From Calycina herbarum (taxonomy: Eukaryota > Ascomycota > Leotiomycetes > Helotiales > Pezizellaceae): a DNA stretch of 64,000 nt. The stretch is from positions 434,001 to 498,000 of the forward strand of contig LLEY01000018.1 in the NCBI GenBank assembly GCA_001414485.1, given 5' to 3'. Under the pieces are notes generated by a model that saw only the letters and a program-made list of their open reading frames with translations, was not told the DNA's origin and did no database searches. This document shows, piece by piece, positions 34,201 to 47,537 of this stretch (positions are counted from its first letter, which is position 1; every line of letters starts with the position of its first letter). The translations under genes and the position numbers were made by a program.

Positions 34201-34727
34201 TGCTAAGGCAAAGAGCTTACTACTCGTCTAGGTAAGAACAGAGGTAATAGAACTTAACGCCTTCCTCTTTATAAGAAGGGTACTACGCTAGCTAATACTA
34301 TAGTATACGTACGTAGGCGGAAGAGAGACAGTGAGATATCTAGTACTATTCTACTAAGATATCTTATAAGAGAGAGAAGCACTTATAAGAGCTCTTAGGA
34401 AGAGTATTAGAGACTTAAGAGAGCTTAGAGAAGCACTAGCGAATAGGAAGCTAGCACCGAGAATCACTACCTAGCTGCTCGGGCTTAGAAGACTTTAGAA
34501 ATATAGGCTAGCGCTAGAATTACTCGAAGAGAACAGAGAGGAAGGCGAGGAAGAGATAAGAGAAAGAGAGGAAGAGGAAGAGAGAGCCGAGGCGCGCTAG
34601 AGAGTAAGACCCCGGCTCCGCTAGTTTTAAGAGAGCGCTTAGGCGCTCTCTATACTACTAATACACGCTTTAGTAGTTAAGCACTTTAACCTACCCTCTT
34701 ACTTTATTACTAGGTTAGAGAGAAGAG

Positions 34728-35147
34728 TGTTACGAATCACGTGCTAGCACGTGACGAAGTGAAGTCTAGGCGACGCTCTGATAGGACGAGTACTATTATA
34801 ATCCTAGGATCTTATTACAGTTATATCACGTGACTCGGTTAGGAGCAGTCAGGTAATAGAGTCTAGTTTTAAGAAGCCCTAGAAATAGAGTTAGACTCTA
34901 TCTTCGGGACTCCTGCTAAAGAGGACTCTAATATAAACGAAGGTTCTATATAAGACTAGCACGTCTACTATTAGATAGGAGCTTCGTACTTAACTTTAGT
35001 TATTAATCTTATTATCTTATTTAATATCTTTAATATAAGTAACAAGTTTACTTCTAAGTAAACAACCTAGCGCATCTGTACTTCTTACCTATATACTAAC
35101 CTTCGAGACTTAGTTATCTTTGTTTAGTTCGTTTAAGTTTCGTTATA
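34728..35147 (+). repeat. Gyp5 5' LTR (420 bp)
   Basis: Starts TGTTACGAATCACGTG and ends TTTCGTTATA. It is 41 bp shorter than the 3' LTR through one deletion near 34790. TATA-like TCTATATAAG lies near 34945. Confidence 0.92.
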
Positions 35148-35149
35148 CT

Positions 35150-38100
35150 TTAAGTACCTGCTTAGAAGTTCAGTTGCTATAGCTCTAGTAACCCCCGCCG
35201 CAGCAGCTAGCTCGAATACTAGTCGAGTCAACGTTATAGGCACATCTGGAAGTATAACTAGAAGAACACCTACTAGTATATAGTTAACTAGGAACGACGA
35301 CAATATTAGTATACTAGACGTACCTAAGCTCTATAAGGTCGAAGCACTTAAGTCTATTAAAGTTAAGATACTAGATACGTATTATAAGAAGCGAAAGGAA
35401 CTCGACTTATTTCTTCTCTAAATAGACATCTACTTTAACTTTAACTCTAATAAGTTTAAAGATAATTATAACTTATAAACTATCTTTACTATCTTTTACC
35501 TTAGAGGATTAGTATTAGAATAGGCTTAGCTATACTTAGAGGACTTCTTTAAGAATAAGAATAAAGATAGAAAGATAGAATTAACTAAGATTATATTTAA
35601 ATCTTAGAGAGGATTTAAGGTAACTATTAGGAAAGTTTTTAGAGACTTTGATATAATTTAAACAGCTATATATAAGCTTTTAGAATTATACTAGACTAGA
35701 TTAGTAATAGATTATACTAATGAATTTCAACGTTATAGAATAAAGTTAGAATAGGATACTATCGCTCTTATAGAACTCTTTCGTAGAGGATTAAAGGTAT
35801 ATATCTATAAGGAAATAGCTAAGTAGAATATATAATTCTTAACTATTATAGGTATAATTAAGAAGGTCGTCTAGCTAGATAACTACTTATATGAATTCAG
35901 AAAGAGTAACCTTAGACACGGAGAAAAGAGTAAAGAGTTAAGAAAGTAGAAGTATTCTTATACTAGTAAACATAGTAAGAAGGTAAACGCTATATAGAAG
36001 AAAACCTTTCTAAAGAAAGGAGGACTTTCCTAGAAGGAGCGAAATCGTCGACGTAAGTAGAACTTATATTACAACTATAGCCTTCTAGGTTATAGAGTAA
36101 ATAAGTGTAGTAAGAAGAAAGACTTTAAGAGAAAGAAACAAATTAATACTACTGTTTAATAATAGGTAGCTTTAACTAATTATATTAAACTTATAAATAA
36201 GGAGCTTAAAGTATAAGAATATAGAACCTAGATTAAAAATAACAAAGAAATCAGTAGTATATAAGATATTAATAATAATAGAGATCTACTTCTTAAAGAA
36301 TATTATAATATATAATTAGTAATAAATTCTAAGCAACCTCTTTAAATAGAATATGAATTACTACTATTAACTAGTTCTTCAGAGACATTAGATTTATCTT
36401 CTAGTTTAAAAGGAGAAATAAAGAATAAAAACCCTAAAGTTAGAGAAACTTAAGCTTTTCTTAGAACCTTTAAATAAGGAAATTAATAGGTATATATTAA
36501 TAACTAGAAACTAGACTTCTAGAGTCCTTATATAATACGAGGAGTTAACCTAACTATCTTAATAATATATATAGTTATAAGTAATAACCTTAAAACAATA
36601 ACTCTAGTTAGTCTAATTACTAGACAGAAAACTATTAAAGAGAAGGAACTAGAACGAAAACGTTAACCAGTTAAAAAACCTAGCTACTCTAAAGTAGAGA
36701 ATATATAAAGAATATATAATATTTTAGATAAGACTAGTATATAGACATAGCAAGTTCTAATAGGATTTATAAGATAAATTAAAACATCTTTTCTTAGAAT
36801 ACTATCTAAAGATATTATACTAGAGGAATTTAAGTAATATATTATAGTTATATTAATTAAAAATAATAGGTTAGTATTTAGAAAATACAACTTATAACAA
36901 CTGTTTAGTATACTATTCTAGGAGTAAAGAGAACTCGATATAACTAGATAGGCTAAGATAGAACTAGAAGAATTATACTATCTATTAATAGAAGAACTAT
37001 AGTTTATAGAAACAGTTTAGGAAATAATAGTATAATAGATACGATATAAACCAAGTCTAACCTTAGACTAGTTATTATAAAAGCAGTTTAAAGAAACATT
37101 ACTAGAACCTACTAGAATAGTAGAATATTATCAGATATATAAAGTAGTATTATTAGATAAAGAAGGAGTAGTATTCTTTTCTTAGTCCTAGATTTAAGCT
37201 ATTAAGGAAAAGAATTTAAGAGACTATATATTTAAAGTTTACTATATAAAACTAGAGATAAGTATATTAGAGGCTACTTTAGATTATCTATATATAGAAG
37301 AACTATAGTCTATAGAAGCTATTTTAGAAACTAGTTATAAATAGATCTAATATAATTATAGATAGATACTAAAACGATTTATAAAAGAAATTCCTAAAAC
37401 TATAGAAATCGTAGAATATAGACTAGTATATAAGGTAGTATATACTAATAGAGAAAGAGTAAGATTCTTTCTATAGTATAAGAACGAAGAGAGAAAGAAT
37501 TATAATCGAGAAAATTAATCTTTTAAAGTCTAATATATTAAAGCAAAGTTAGACGTTACTTTAAGAGAAAGATAGTTAATAATAACTATAGAAATAAGAG
37601 AGAAAAAGTTATAAGTTATAATTAACTTAGGAGTAATAGGTAACTTTATTTCTCTAATAGCTTTAAGAAAGCTAAACGTTCTAATTAAGGAAATAAAACT
37701 ATACTAACTAGGAGTAGTTAATAGAATAGATATTATATACTAAAATAGGATTATTAATTAGTAAACTATTCTAATAAAAACTAATATTAAAGGATACTAC
37801 TTAGATATATAATTCAATATTATTAAGATAGAAAGCAAGGAAGTAATACTTAGTATACTATAGATTTAAGAATATAATCTAGATATTAATTAGAAGGCTA
37901 GAATAGTAACGTTTAGCTAATACAAATACAAGGGTTTATATTTATAACTTTAAGGCTAGAACGAGGTTAGTACTACCTCTTCTAAAGCACTAGAACACCT
38001 TGCTTAGAGTCCTCTATAGGTTAGTAAGAAAGCTGATAACGAAATACCTATATAGTATAGAGAATTTGAGAATTTGTTTAAAAACCTAGAAGACTTATAA

Positions 38101-40880
38101 GCCTTGCTAAAACATCGCTTATAAGATTATAAGATTAAATTAAAAGAGGGTTATCACCTCTTAAAACAGAAGCTTCGGTTATATAACTAGAAAAGCCTAT
38201 AGAGAATAGAAAGTTATATAAAGGAAGGTATTAAGAAGGGATATATTAGAAGATCTAAATTACTAGTTACCTTAAATATGCTTATTATTAAGAAGAAAGA
38301 CGACCTAGATAGAAGAGTATATATTGATTATTAAGAAGTAAATCACGCTATAGTTAAGAACGCTTATCCGCTACTACCTAGCTAATACTTGTAGGACAAG
38401 TTAGGTAAGGTAGTACGATTTACGAAACTAGATCAACGAAATGCTTATAGACTTATATAAATAAAAGTTAGAGACGAATAGAAGATAGTATTTACCTTAC
38501 TATTAGGCCTTTATAAATACACAGTTATACTATTTAGACTCTATAACGTACTAGCTATATATTAGAGATAAAATAATAATATTTTAGGAGATCTTCTAAG
38601 AGTAATAGTAATTTATTACCTAGATAATATTCTAATCTTTTTAGAAAGAGAAGAAGAATATAAGGGATATGTTAGAGAAGTGTTATAATAACTTATAAAA
38701 GTAAACTCTTAGTTGAAACTCTTGAAATACGAGTTTAGAGTAACTTAGACACTTTTTCTAAGATAGGTATTTAGCTTAGAGAAAATAGAAATAGATCTAG
38801 TAAAGATCTAAGATATCTTAAACTAGAAATTACTAGAGAATGTAAAAGATATATAATCCTTCTTTAAATTTATAAACTTTTACTATCTATTTATATAAGA
38901 CTATATAAAGATTACTAAACTAATATTAGTACTAGTTAAAAAAGCTATTAAGTTTATATAGAATAAATAAGTAGAGGATGCTTTTTAGAAAATTAAAGCA
39001 AAGTTTATAGAGAAACCTATTCTATATGATTTCGATATAGATAAGCCTAGTACGATTAAAACAGATGTCTTAGACATAGTAGTAGGTGCGATTTACTTAT
39101 AACTAAATAATAAAGGAAAACTTATACCTATTATATATTATTCTAAGATATTTAACTTAGTATAATAAAACTATAGTATCTTTAATAAGGAACTACTTAC
39201 TATAGTATTAGCTTTAGAATACTAGAGGATTTATTTATAACTAGTAAAATACCTAGTTATAGTTTTATCTAACTATAAAAACCTTAAGACATTTATAACA
39301 ACTAAAGAACTTATAATAAGATAATTAGCTAGATAGTTAGAGATATTAGAAGGATTTAATATTATTATTTAGTATATAAAAGGAACGTTAAATGCTTAAG
39401 CTAATACTCTTAGCTAAAAACCCAGATACGAGGGAAATAAGAAGTATAAGAAGATTATAATCTTAAAAACTCTTAAGAATAGAGACTTAGTACCTACTAT
39501 ATATAAGATAGTAGTAATAAACAATATCGAGATAGATAAGATTTAGAACATATATAAGAGTTATAACTAATATGTAAAAGGGAAATTATAGGTTCCTAGC
39601 TCGTATATAAGAGAGTTTATATAAGAATACTATACTATACCTGCTTACAGTTACTAAGGAATTTATAGAACCCTTTAAAGGATAAGATAATACTACTATA
39701 ATAATTAATTATCCGCGATAGTTAAAGAAGTAATAGTAGAATATAATACCTATACTAGGAATAAGGCTTCCTACTATGCTCTTTATAGACAGATGAACAC
39801 TACTCTAATACTATAGATACCTTAGAAATTAATATCTATAGATTTTATTATTAAATTACTAAAATCTAAAGATCTGATAATAGTAGTTAAATATAATATA
39901 ATCCTAGTTATTATAGAACGACTTACAAAGTATATAATTCTAATAGTATATATAGAATTAAGTATAGCTAAGGAATTAGTATTTGTATTCCTTAGAGAAG
40001 TAGTCTTAAGACATAGACTACCTAAAGAAATACTCTTAGACAGAGACAAGCTCTTTACCTTAAAATTTTAGATTACTCTTATAGAACGATTAGGTGTGAA
40101 AAGAAAGCTCTCTATAGCTTTCTACTCTTAAATAAATAAAGGAAACGAACAGATAAATTAAGTAGTTAAAACATACTTTTATTATTATATAAACTACTAG
40201 TAAAATAACTAGGTAGAACTACTACTCTTAGTATAGTTTGTCTATAATAGTTTAGTAACAGAAACAACACTTGTTATACTATTCTACGCTAACTTTGAGT
40301 ATAAATTATTAGCGTATTAAGAACCACTATCTATAACTATTAATAACTAACTTGCTCGTGTTTAAGTCTTAAGGATTAAGAATCTATATAAAGAACTTAT
40401 AGAAGACTTATAATTTATAGTAGAAAGAAACGCGTACTACTATAATAAACGACGTAGTTAGGAGCTAACGCTAAAAGAGGGGGATAAAGTCTACTTAGTA
40501 TAAAAGAATATTAATATAAAAAGACTAAGTAATAAATTAGATTATAAAAAACTTAGACTATTTAAAATTAAACGAGTTAAGGAACCTTTAAACTATAAAT
40601 TAGTACTACTAAGGATAATAAACATCTACCTAGTATTCTATATATCCTTACTTAAACTAGCACTACCTAGAGTACTACTAGCTCTAATTATAGAAATTTA
40701 ACTAGTAAACCTAAACGCTAAGTATAAAGTTAAGAGGATTCTTAACTATAAACTAGTTAGAGGGCGGGTTAAGTACTTAATTAAATAGTTAGATTACCTA
40801 TACTTAGAAAATATATAAGAACTAAAAAGCAACCTTAACTATTACCTAGAGAAACTTTAGGAGTTCTACTAACAAAACCT
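35150..40880 (+). pseudogene. Gyp5 gag-pol, RIP-inactivated
   Basis: Gag has the Ty3 retrotransposon-gag pattern (KLYKVEALKSIKVKILDT, YLEDFF, FLGxFR-like RVFRDFD, YTNEFQRYRIKLE) and a CCHC knuckle at about 36066-36120 (YYNYSLLGYRVNKCSKK). Protease and RT follow; RT has a QRNAYRLI-like region and YLDNILIF near 38615. RNase H (about 39000-39420; YDFDIDKPS, FNKELLTIVLALEY), integrase (about 39560-40500) and a chromodomain (about 40700-40880) complete it. The 3' region lacks the antisense ORF and instead ends in a Lys/Arg/Gln-rich stretch (VYDKKNKS near 41200). Stops at Gln and Trp abound. Confidence 0.87.
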
Positions 40881-41388
40881 AGGGCTACCTAGAATTTAGG
40901 ACCAGGGTTAGATAGAGATATATTATTAGAAAGTACCTGTTTAACAAAAGGAGCTATTTTAAAGACAGGAAACTAGGTAGAAGAAGATTTAGAAGGAGGA
41001 CTTAAAGGAGGAGGACTCGAAGAAGTAATAGGAAATCGTTTATATATAGGGCTAAAGAAGAATTAATATACAGGTTTTTAAGGCCTAGAGACAGGAACGA
41101 CGAGATAGCTAAGGCTATTATAGGACCTTTTTAACTAGATATACTTAGAATAGTAAGAGGATTTAGAGAGCTTTAGAAGACATTAATAGGACTGTTTACG
41201 ATAAAAAGAATAAGTCTTAGCTAGACGTTACGTAGTTTCAATCTATATAGCAAGAGCTAAACGCTCTTTTCGTTTAGTATATAAAGAGGACATATTTATA
41301 TATAAGGGAAGGACGATATCTTTCTAAAATAAATGTATTTTAGGTTTATATTCTAGTATAGAGATATGCTAGGCTAAGAAGGGGATAG

Positions 41389-41849
41389 TGTTACGAATTA
41401 CGTACTAGCACGTAATAAAGTAAAGTCTAGGCGACGCTCTAACAGGACGAGTACTATTATAACCTTGGAAGGAAGAAAGGATTAGATATAGTAGGATATA
41501 CAATCCTAGGATCTTATTATAGTTATATTACGTAACTTAGTTAGGAGCAGTTAGGTAATAGAGTCTAGTTTTAAGAAGCCCTAGAAATGAAGTCGGACTC
41601 TATCTTTAGAACTCCTACTAAGGAGAACTCTAACATAAACGAAGGTTCTATATAAGACTAGCACGTCTGCTATTAGATAGAAGCTTCGTACTCAACTTTA
41701 GTTATTAATCTTATTATCTTGTTTAACATCTTTGATATAAGTAACGAGTTCACTTCTAAGTAAACAACCCGGCGTATCTATACTTCTTACCTATATACTA
41801 ACCTTCGAGACTTAGTTATCTTTATTTAGTTCGTTTAAGTTTCGTTACA
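41389..41849 (+). repeat. Gyp5 3' LTR (461 bp)
   Basis: Starts TGTTACGAATTACG after the polypurine tract and keeps the terminal TTACA. It contains the 41 bp lost from the 5' LTR (about 41462-41502). Confidence 0.92.
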
Positions 41850-42034
41850 AAGAGCTTCGAATAGACAGTAGTAGGAATTAAGAAAGAAGTATCGCACGCT
41901 TATAAAGAAACTTAAGAGACGAAGAAGAATAGGCTAAAAGATATTATAAACTAGAACAGAAGATATACTACTTACTCTTAGAGCTCGGCCTATAGCCTAC
42001 GTAGTATAAGAATAATAATAATAGTATTTAGGTT

Positions 42035-45000
42035 TACTAGTTAAAGTTCTATAATCGGAGCTAGTAGGGCTTCTAGTAGTACTAGTTTAAGTAGAGATAT
42101 ATAGAATACTAGATAGATGTTTATTATTTTTAATAGTATTAGTTTATAATTTAAAGGTTCTTTAACTCGTTTAATTTTAAATAGTCTAAGTTTTTTATAG
42201 TCTAGTTTATTACTTAGTCTTTTTATATTAATATTTTTTTATACTAGATAGACTTTATCTCTCTTTTTTAGCGTTAGCTTTTAACTATATTATTTATTAT
42301 AATAGTATATATTTCTTTTAGTAATAAACTATAAATCCTTTATAAGTTCTTTATATAATCTCTTAATTTTTAAGATCTAAATATAAGTAAGTTAGTTGTC
42401 GATAGTTATAGATAGTAGTTCTTAATATACTATTAATTTATATTTTAAGTTAGTATAGAATAATATAATAAGTATCGTTTCTATTACTAAACTATTATAA
42501 GTAAACTATACTAAAAGCAGTAGTTCTACCTAGTTATTTTACTAGTAGTTTATATAATAATAAAAGTATATCTGAACTACTTAGTTTATACGTTCATTTC
42601 CTCTATTTATCTAAGAGTAAAAAGCTATAGAAAGCTTTCTTTTTATACCTAGTCGTTTTATAAGAGTAATCTAAAATTTAAAGATAAAGAGTTTATCTCT
42701 ATCTAAGAGTATTTCTTTAAGTAGTCTATATCTTAGAACTACCTTTTTAAGGAATATAAATACTAATTCCTTAGCTATACTTAACTCTATATATAGTACT
42801 AAAATTATATATTTTATAAGTCGTTTTATAATAACTAGGATTAAGTTATACTTAACTTCTATTATTAAGTTCTTAGATTTTAATAACTTAATAATAAAAT
42901 TCTAGGATATTAATTTCTAAGGCGTCTATAGTATTAGAGTAGTATATATCTATCTATAAGATATATAGTAGAAAGTCTTATTTCTAGTATAGGTATTATA
43001 CTCTACTATTACTTTCTTAACTATTATAGATAATTAATTAATATAGTAATATTTCTTTATCTACTAGAGAGTTCTACGAATTCTCTAATAACTCTATACT
43101 AGTACTATATAGTACTCTTAAATAAATTCCTTTATATATAGTTTAAGAACCTAAAGTTTCTCTTTCTTATATCTATCTTTATAGTTTTATTCTTTCTAAA
43201 GTACTAAAGGTTATTCTTTTTCTTAAGTATTCTAGATTTTATTTCTCTAAAAGTTAACCTTTCTTAGAACTATAACCTTATAAACTATTAGAGCTAGATC
43301 TCTATTTTTAAGAGTTTTTAAGATTATAATCTTCTTATACTTCTTATCTCTTTTATATCTAGGTTTCTAGCTAAGAGTATTAGCTTAAGTATTTAATATT
43401 CTCTTTATATAATAGATAATAATATTAAAACCTTCTAATATTTTTAACTATCTAGCTAACTATTTAGTTATAAGTTTCTTAGTTATTATAAACATTTTAA
43501 GATTCTTATAGTTAGATAAAATCGTAACTTAGTATTTTACTAGCTATAAATAGATTCTCTAGTATTCTAAAGCTAATACTATAGTAAGTAATTCTTTGTT
43601 AAAGATACTATAATTTTATTATACTAGGTTAAATATTTTAGAATAATATATAATAGATATAAGTTTCTCTTTATTATTTAGTTATAAGTAAATCGTATCT
43701 ACTACTATATCTAAGACTTCTATTTTAATTATACTAGGTTTATCTATATCGAAATTATATAAAATAGGTTTTTCTATAAACCTTACTTTAATCTTTTAAA
43801 AAGCGTTCTTAGCTTATTTATTCTAAATAAACTTAATAGCCTTTTTTACTAGTATTAATATTAGTTTAGTAATCTTTATATAGTCTTAGATAAACAGGTA
43901 GTAGAAGTTTATAAATCTAAGAAAAGATTATATATTCTTAATATTCTCTAGTAATTTCTAGTTTAAGATATCTTAGATCTTTATTAGATCTATTTCTATT
44001 TTCTCTAAGCTAAATACCTATCTTAGGAAAAGCGTCTAAGTTACTTTAAACTCGTATTTTAAGAGTTTAAGACAGGAATCTATCTTAAGTAGCTAATATA
44101 GAACTTCTCTTATATATCTCTTATATTCTTCTTCTTTCTCTAAGAAGATTAGAATATTATCTAGGTAATAGATTACTATTACTCTTAGAAGATCTCTTAA
44201 AATGTTATTATTCTATCTCTAATATATAGCTAGTATATTATATAGTCTAAATAGTATAACTATATATTTATAAAAGCCTAATAGTAAGGTAAATACTATT
44301 TTCTATTTATCTCTAACTTTTATTTATATAAGTCTATAAGTGTTTTATTAATCTAGTTTTATAAATTATACTACCTTATCTAACTTATCTTATAAGTATT
44401 AGCTAGCTAGTAGTAGATAAGCGTTCTTAACTATAGTATAATTTACTTCTTAGTAATTAATATATACTCTTCTATCTAGGTCGTTCTTCTTCTTAATAAT
44501 AAGTATATTTAAGGTAATTAGTAACTTAGATTTTCTAATATATCCTTTCTTAATACCTTCTTTTATATAACTTTCTATTTTCTATAAGCTTTTCTAGTTA
44601 TATAACTAAAGCTTCTACTTTAAGAGATAATAACTCTCTTTTATTTTAATCTTATAATCCTATAAGCAATGTTCTAGTAAGGCTTATAAGTCTTCTAGGT
44701 TTTTAAATAAAGCTTTAAATTCTCTATACTATATAGGTGTTTCGTTATTAACTGTTCTACTAACCTATAAAGGACTTTAGATAAGATGTTCTAGTATATT
44801 AGAAGAGGTAGCGCTAATCTTATTCTAGCCTTATAGTTATAATTATAAACCTATATAATTATATTAACTAAAGGTTATTATCTAAGGCTTTTAGTTAATA
44901 TCTAGATTATATTCTTAAATCTATAGTATACTAAGTATTACTTCCTTATTCTCTATTTTAATAATATCGAATTATATATCTAAATAGTATTCTTTAATAT

Positions 45001-47060
45001 TAACTTTTATTAGAATAGTTTACTAATTAATAATTCTATCTTAGTATATAATATCTATTCTATTAACTACTCTTAGATAGTATAGCTTTATATCTTTAAT
45101 TAGAACGTTTAGCTTTTTTAAAGCTATTAGAGAAAGGAAGTTACTTATTACTCTAAAGTTAATTATAATTTAGAGTTTCTTTTCTTATATTATCGTAGTT
45201 ATTACTAACTGATTTTCTTCTATAGTAGTGTTTAATTCTCTAATTATTAGATAGTAGAGTTCTCTCTATACTAACTCCGTTTCCTAGTTAATATTATATT
45301 TGTTTATTTCTTAAAAGATTATACTAAATAATTTTCTAGTTCTAAATTCTTAAAATATTATCTTAACTTTTCTAACTATAGCGACTATAGTATACTAGCC
45401 TTCTATTTCTAGTATCGCTTTCTTATAATTAGGTAGCGTATCTAAGAAACTAGGCTTTAGACGTTCTATAAATTCTCTAAGACTCTGCTATTACTATAAA
45501 CTAGTTTCTTCTTAGTAGTCTATAACTATCTATATATCTCCTATCTTAAACTAACTAGATAGCTTGTTTTATTCTAGATCGTATTTAAGTTTCTTAAACT
45601 TAATAGTTTCTCTTCTAGTAATAAAGCTAATTATAATTACTTAGTTCTATTTATTCTATAATATTATATAAGTAGTTAAGACTATAGAGTTAATCCTTTA
45701 AGTAGAATATAGACTCTAAAAATTAGGTTTCTAGTTTTCTATATATATCTATCTATTCTCTCTTTTAAAAGTTTTAATAAATACTTATATCTTATCTTAT
45801 TTAGACTTATATATTCTTAGATCTATCTCTAATAAATTAGATTCTAATTCTAATAACTCTAATAAACTTATTAATAGTAGTAATTTGTTTTCTACTTAAA
45901 GAGGTAATTTATATTCTATTTCTAACTATATATTATAATATTCTTTAAGAAGTAGATTTCTACTATTATTAGTATTCTATATTTTACTAACTTATAACTT
46001 AATTCCCTTGTTTAGCTATAGATATATAACGACTACTATTATATCTAAGGCATTTGTTTTAATCTACGTACTATATTCTCTAGCTTTAAGTTCTTTGTTT
46101 ATAAGTTCGAATCTTTCTAATAAAGCTACTTTCTTCTAAATAGTAGCGTTAGCTTATTTCTTCTCTTTAGAGTCTTTCTTCTTACTATACTTATTTACTC
46201 TATAGCTAAAGAGGCTATAGTTATAATATAAGTTCTACTTACGTCGACGATTTCGCTTCTTCTAGGAAATCTCTCTCTTTAGTAGGTTTTTTCTCTAAGT
46301 TACTTTCTTTAAGACCTAAGATTTCTAAGTAGTATTAATTCCTATAGAATCTCTATAGTCTTTCTTCTTACTCTTTCTATATTAATACCTATAACTACTC
46401 TTTTTCTCTAAACTTTATTTATAGTTTTAGTTATTAATTTTAATTATATTATTAGTTAATTTGTTTAAAGTATTAAGAAAATCCTCTTATATAAGTTCGT
46501 TTTTAATACTATTCTTTAGACTATAATAGAATTGTTTATATAATACTTTATTATTCTATCTTATTTATATAGAATACTATTAGAATTATAAAGCGTATTT
46601 AGTAGCTAAGCTCTTCTATCTAAGTAAGTATAAAGCTTAGACTGCTTTTTTCTTTATATTAATATTCTTAAAAGCTTAATTAATTCTAATCTTAAACCTC
46701 TAAATATTTCTAAATAAGTCTCTTATCTTTTTAGATATTTAAAGTAAGACTTTTCCTTCTATTATCTTATTCTTTTAAAAATCCCCTAAATATAGTTCTA
46801 ACTAGTTATAAGCTACCTTTTTAAAATAGATAGACAACTATATAACCTAGTTAGTTTTACTTTTAAACTAGGTAGTATAAAAGTTTAAGTATATAAAAGC
46901 TTTTATAAGAAACTCTACTAATTTTTTAAACAAGCTATTAAATAGTTTTAGGATTAGGAGTTTTACCTTCTTACGAAGAGTAGTAACTAGTATAGCCGCG
47001 GTAGTTATAGCTAGCTTAAGTAGGGTTACTTTCGAAGTAGAAGAGATAGTCGATATATTA
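42035..47060 (-). pseudogene. Gyp4 pol and gag (main part), RIP-inactivated
   Basis: Read from high to low: gag start at about 47060 (ATA in place of ATG, same as Gyp3), the LLILKLFNSL-like block near 46950, a CCHC knuckle near 46240-46180, protease and RT with YLDN (about 44180-44155), RNase H (about 43800-43370), integrase (about 43240-42330), and the residues just before the chromodomain at 42035. Stops replace Gln and Trp throughout. Confidence 0.85.
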
Positions 47061-47091
47061 GCGATCTTACTTTATAGTAGGTACTTAAAGT

Positions 47092-47537
47092 ATAACGAAA
47101 CTTAAATAAACTAAACAAAGGTAGCTAAGTCTTAAAGGTTAGTATATAAGTAAGAAGTATAGATATGTTAGGTTATTTACTTAGAAGTAAACTCGTTACT
47201 TATATTAAGAATATTAAATAAGATAATAAGATTAATAACTAAAGCTAAGTACGAAGCTTCTATCTAGATAGTAGACGTACTAGTATATATAAACCCCTTC
47301 GTACTACCTAGATCTCTATATAAGTATAGATCCCTAGATCTCTATAGATCCTCTATAGGATCTAATAGAATCTATTATATAACTTCTAACGGTTATCTAA
47401 TAGTAAGATCCTAGAATACCTAAATACATTTATATTACTAATTCTCTCCTATATTATCTTCTATTTCCTAGATATCGTACCTTGTTCTATTAGAGCGCTG
47501 TCTAGACTACTTACTACGTATAACGTAATTCGTAATA
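47092..47537 (-). repeat. Gyp4 5' LTR (446 bp)
   Basis: Reverse complement of the usual LTR, with TATAACGAAAC at its left edge and CGTAATTCGTAATA at its right edge. Its distal half has AGATCT-rich repeats not found in Gyp3 or Gyp5 LTRs, while the gag-proximal half is shared by all. Confidence 0.88.

Larger units (their letters stand above)
34728..41849 (+). mobile_element. Gyp5: complete Ty3/Gypsy retrotransposon, 7122 bp, innermost level of the nest
   Basis: LTRs 34728-35147 and 41389-41849; 5-bp TSD AAGAG (34723-34727 and 41850-41854); polypurine tract AAGAAGGGGATAG before the 3' LTR. It is inserted near the end of LINE-2 ORF2. Its gag differs from that of Gyp3, Gyp4 and Gyp6. Confidence 0.94.
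31290..42000 (+). pseudogene. LINE-2 ORF2: endonuclease and reverse transcriptase, split by Gyp5
   Basis: The segments are 31290-34727 and about 41855-42000. N-terminal endonuclease motifs: EYNILVIQELAQN-like block (about 31380-31420), VEDLNAYYS (about 31675, the usual DxN motif), NLAFFTRNV (about 31830). RT motifs: ALLLTIGKILKKVIAQRL (palm), the LDIVEVFNRV block (about 33015), GLILSLILFILF (about 33190) and FIDD at 33284-33295 (the catalytic xxDD). The C-terminal region has ETVRYLVLFYQDI near 34330, as in Tad elements. It nicks the target and primes reverse transcription on it. Stops make it inactive. Confidence 0.88.
29710..42021 (+). mobile_element. LINE-2: Tad1-like non-LTR retrotransposon (5185 bp of its own), interrupted by Gyp5
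   Basis: A 13-bp TSD, TAGTATTTAGGTT, flanks it at 29697-29709 and 42022-42034. The Gyp4 integrase frame joins across the two. The 3' end is an AAT-type tail (AAGAATAATAATAA, 42008-42021), as in LINEs with short-repeat or poly-A tails. Own segments: 29710-34727 and 41855-42021. It carries ORF1 and ORF2 and appears nearly full length. Confidence 0.92.
28427..47537 (-). mobile_element. Gyp4: Ty3/Gypsy retrotransposon in inverted orientation, inside Gyp3
   Basis: 3' LTR 28427-28887 and 5' LTR 47092-47537, with the PPT complement CTATTCTCTTCTTAGCC after the left LTR. Without LINE-2 it is about 6.8 kb. The Gyp3 pol stops at 28385 and resumes at 47538 on the plus strand (KDLRYPKL-type region, then RNase H). 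No clean TSD can be shown because the left junction is rearranged. Confidence 0.88.
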
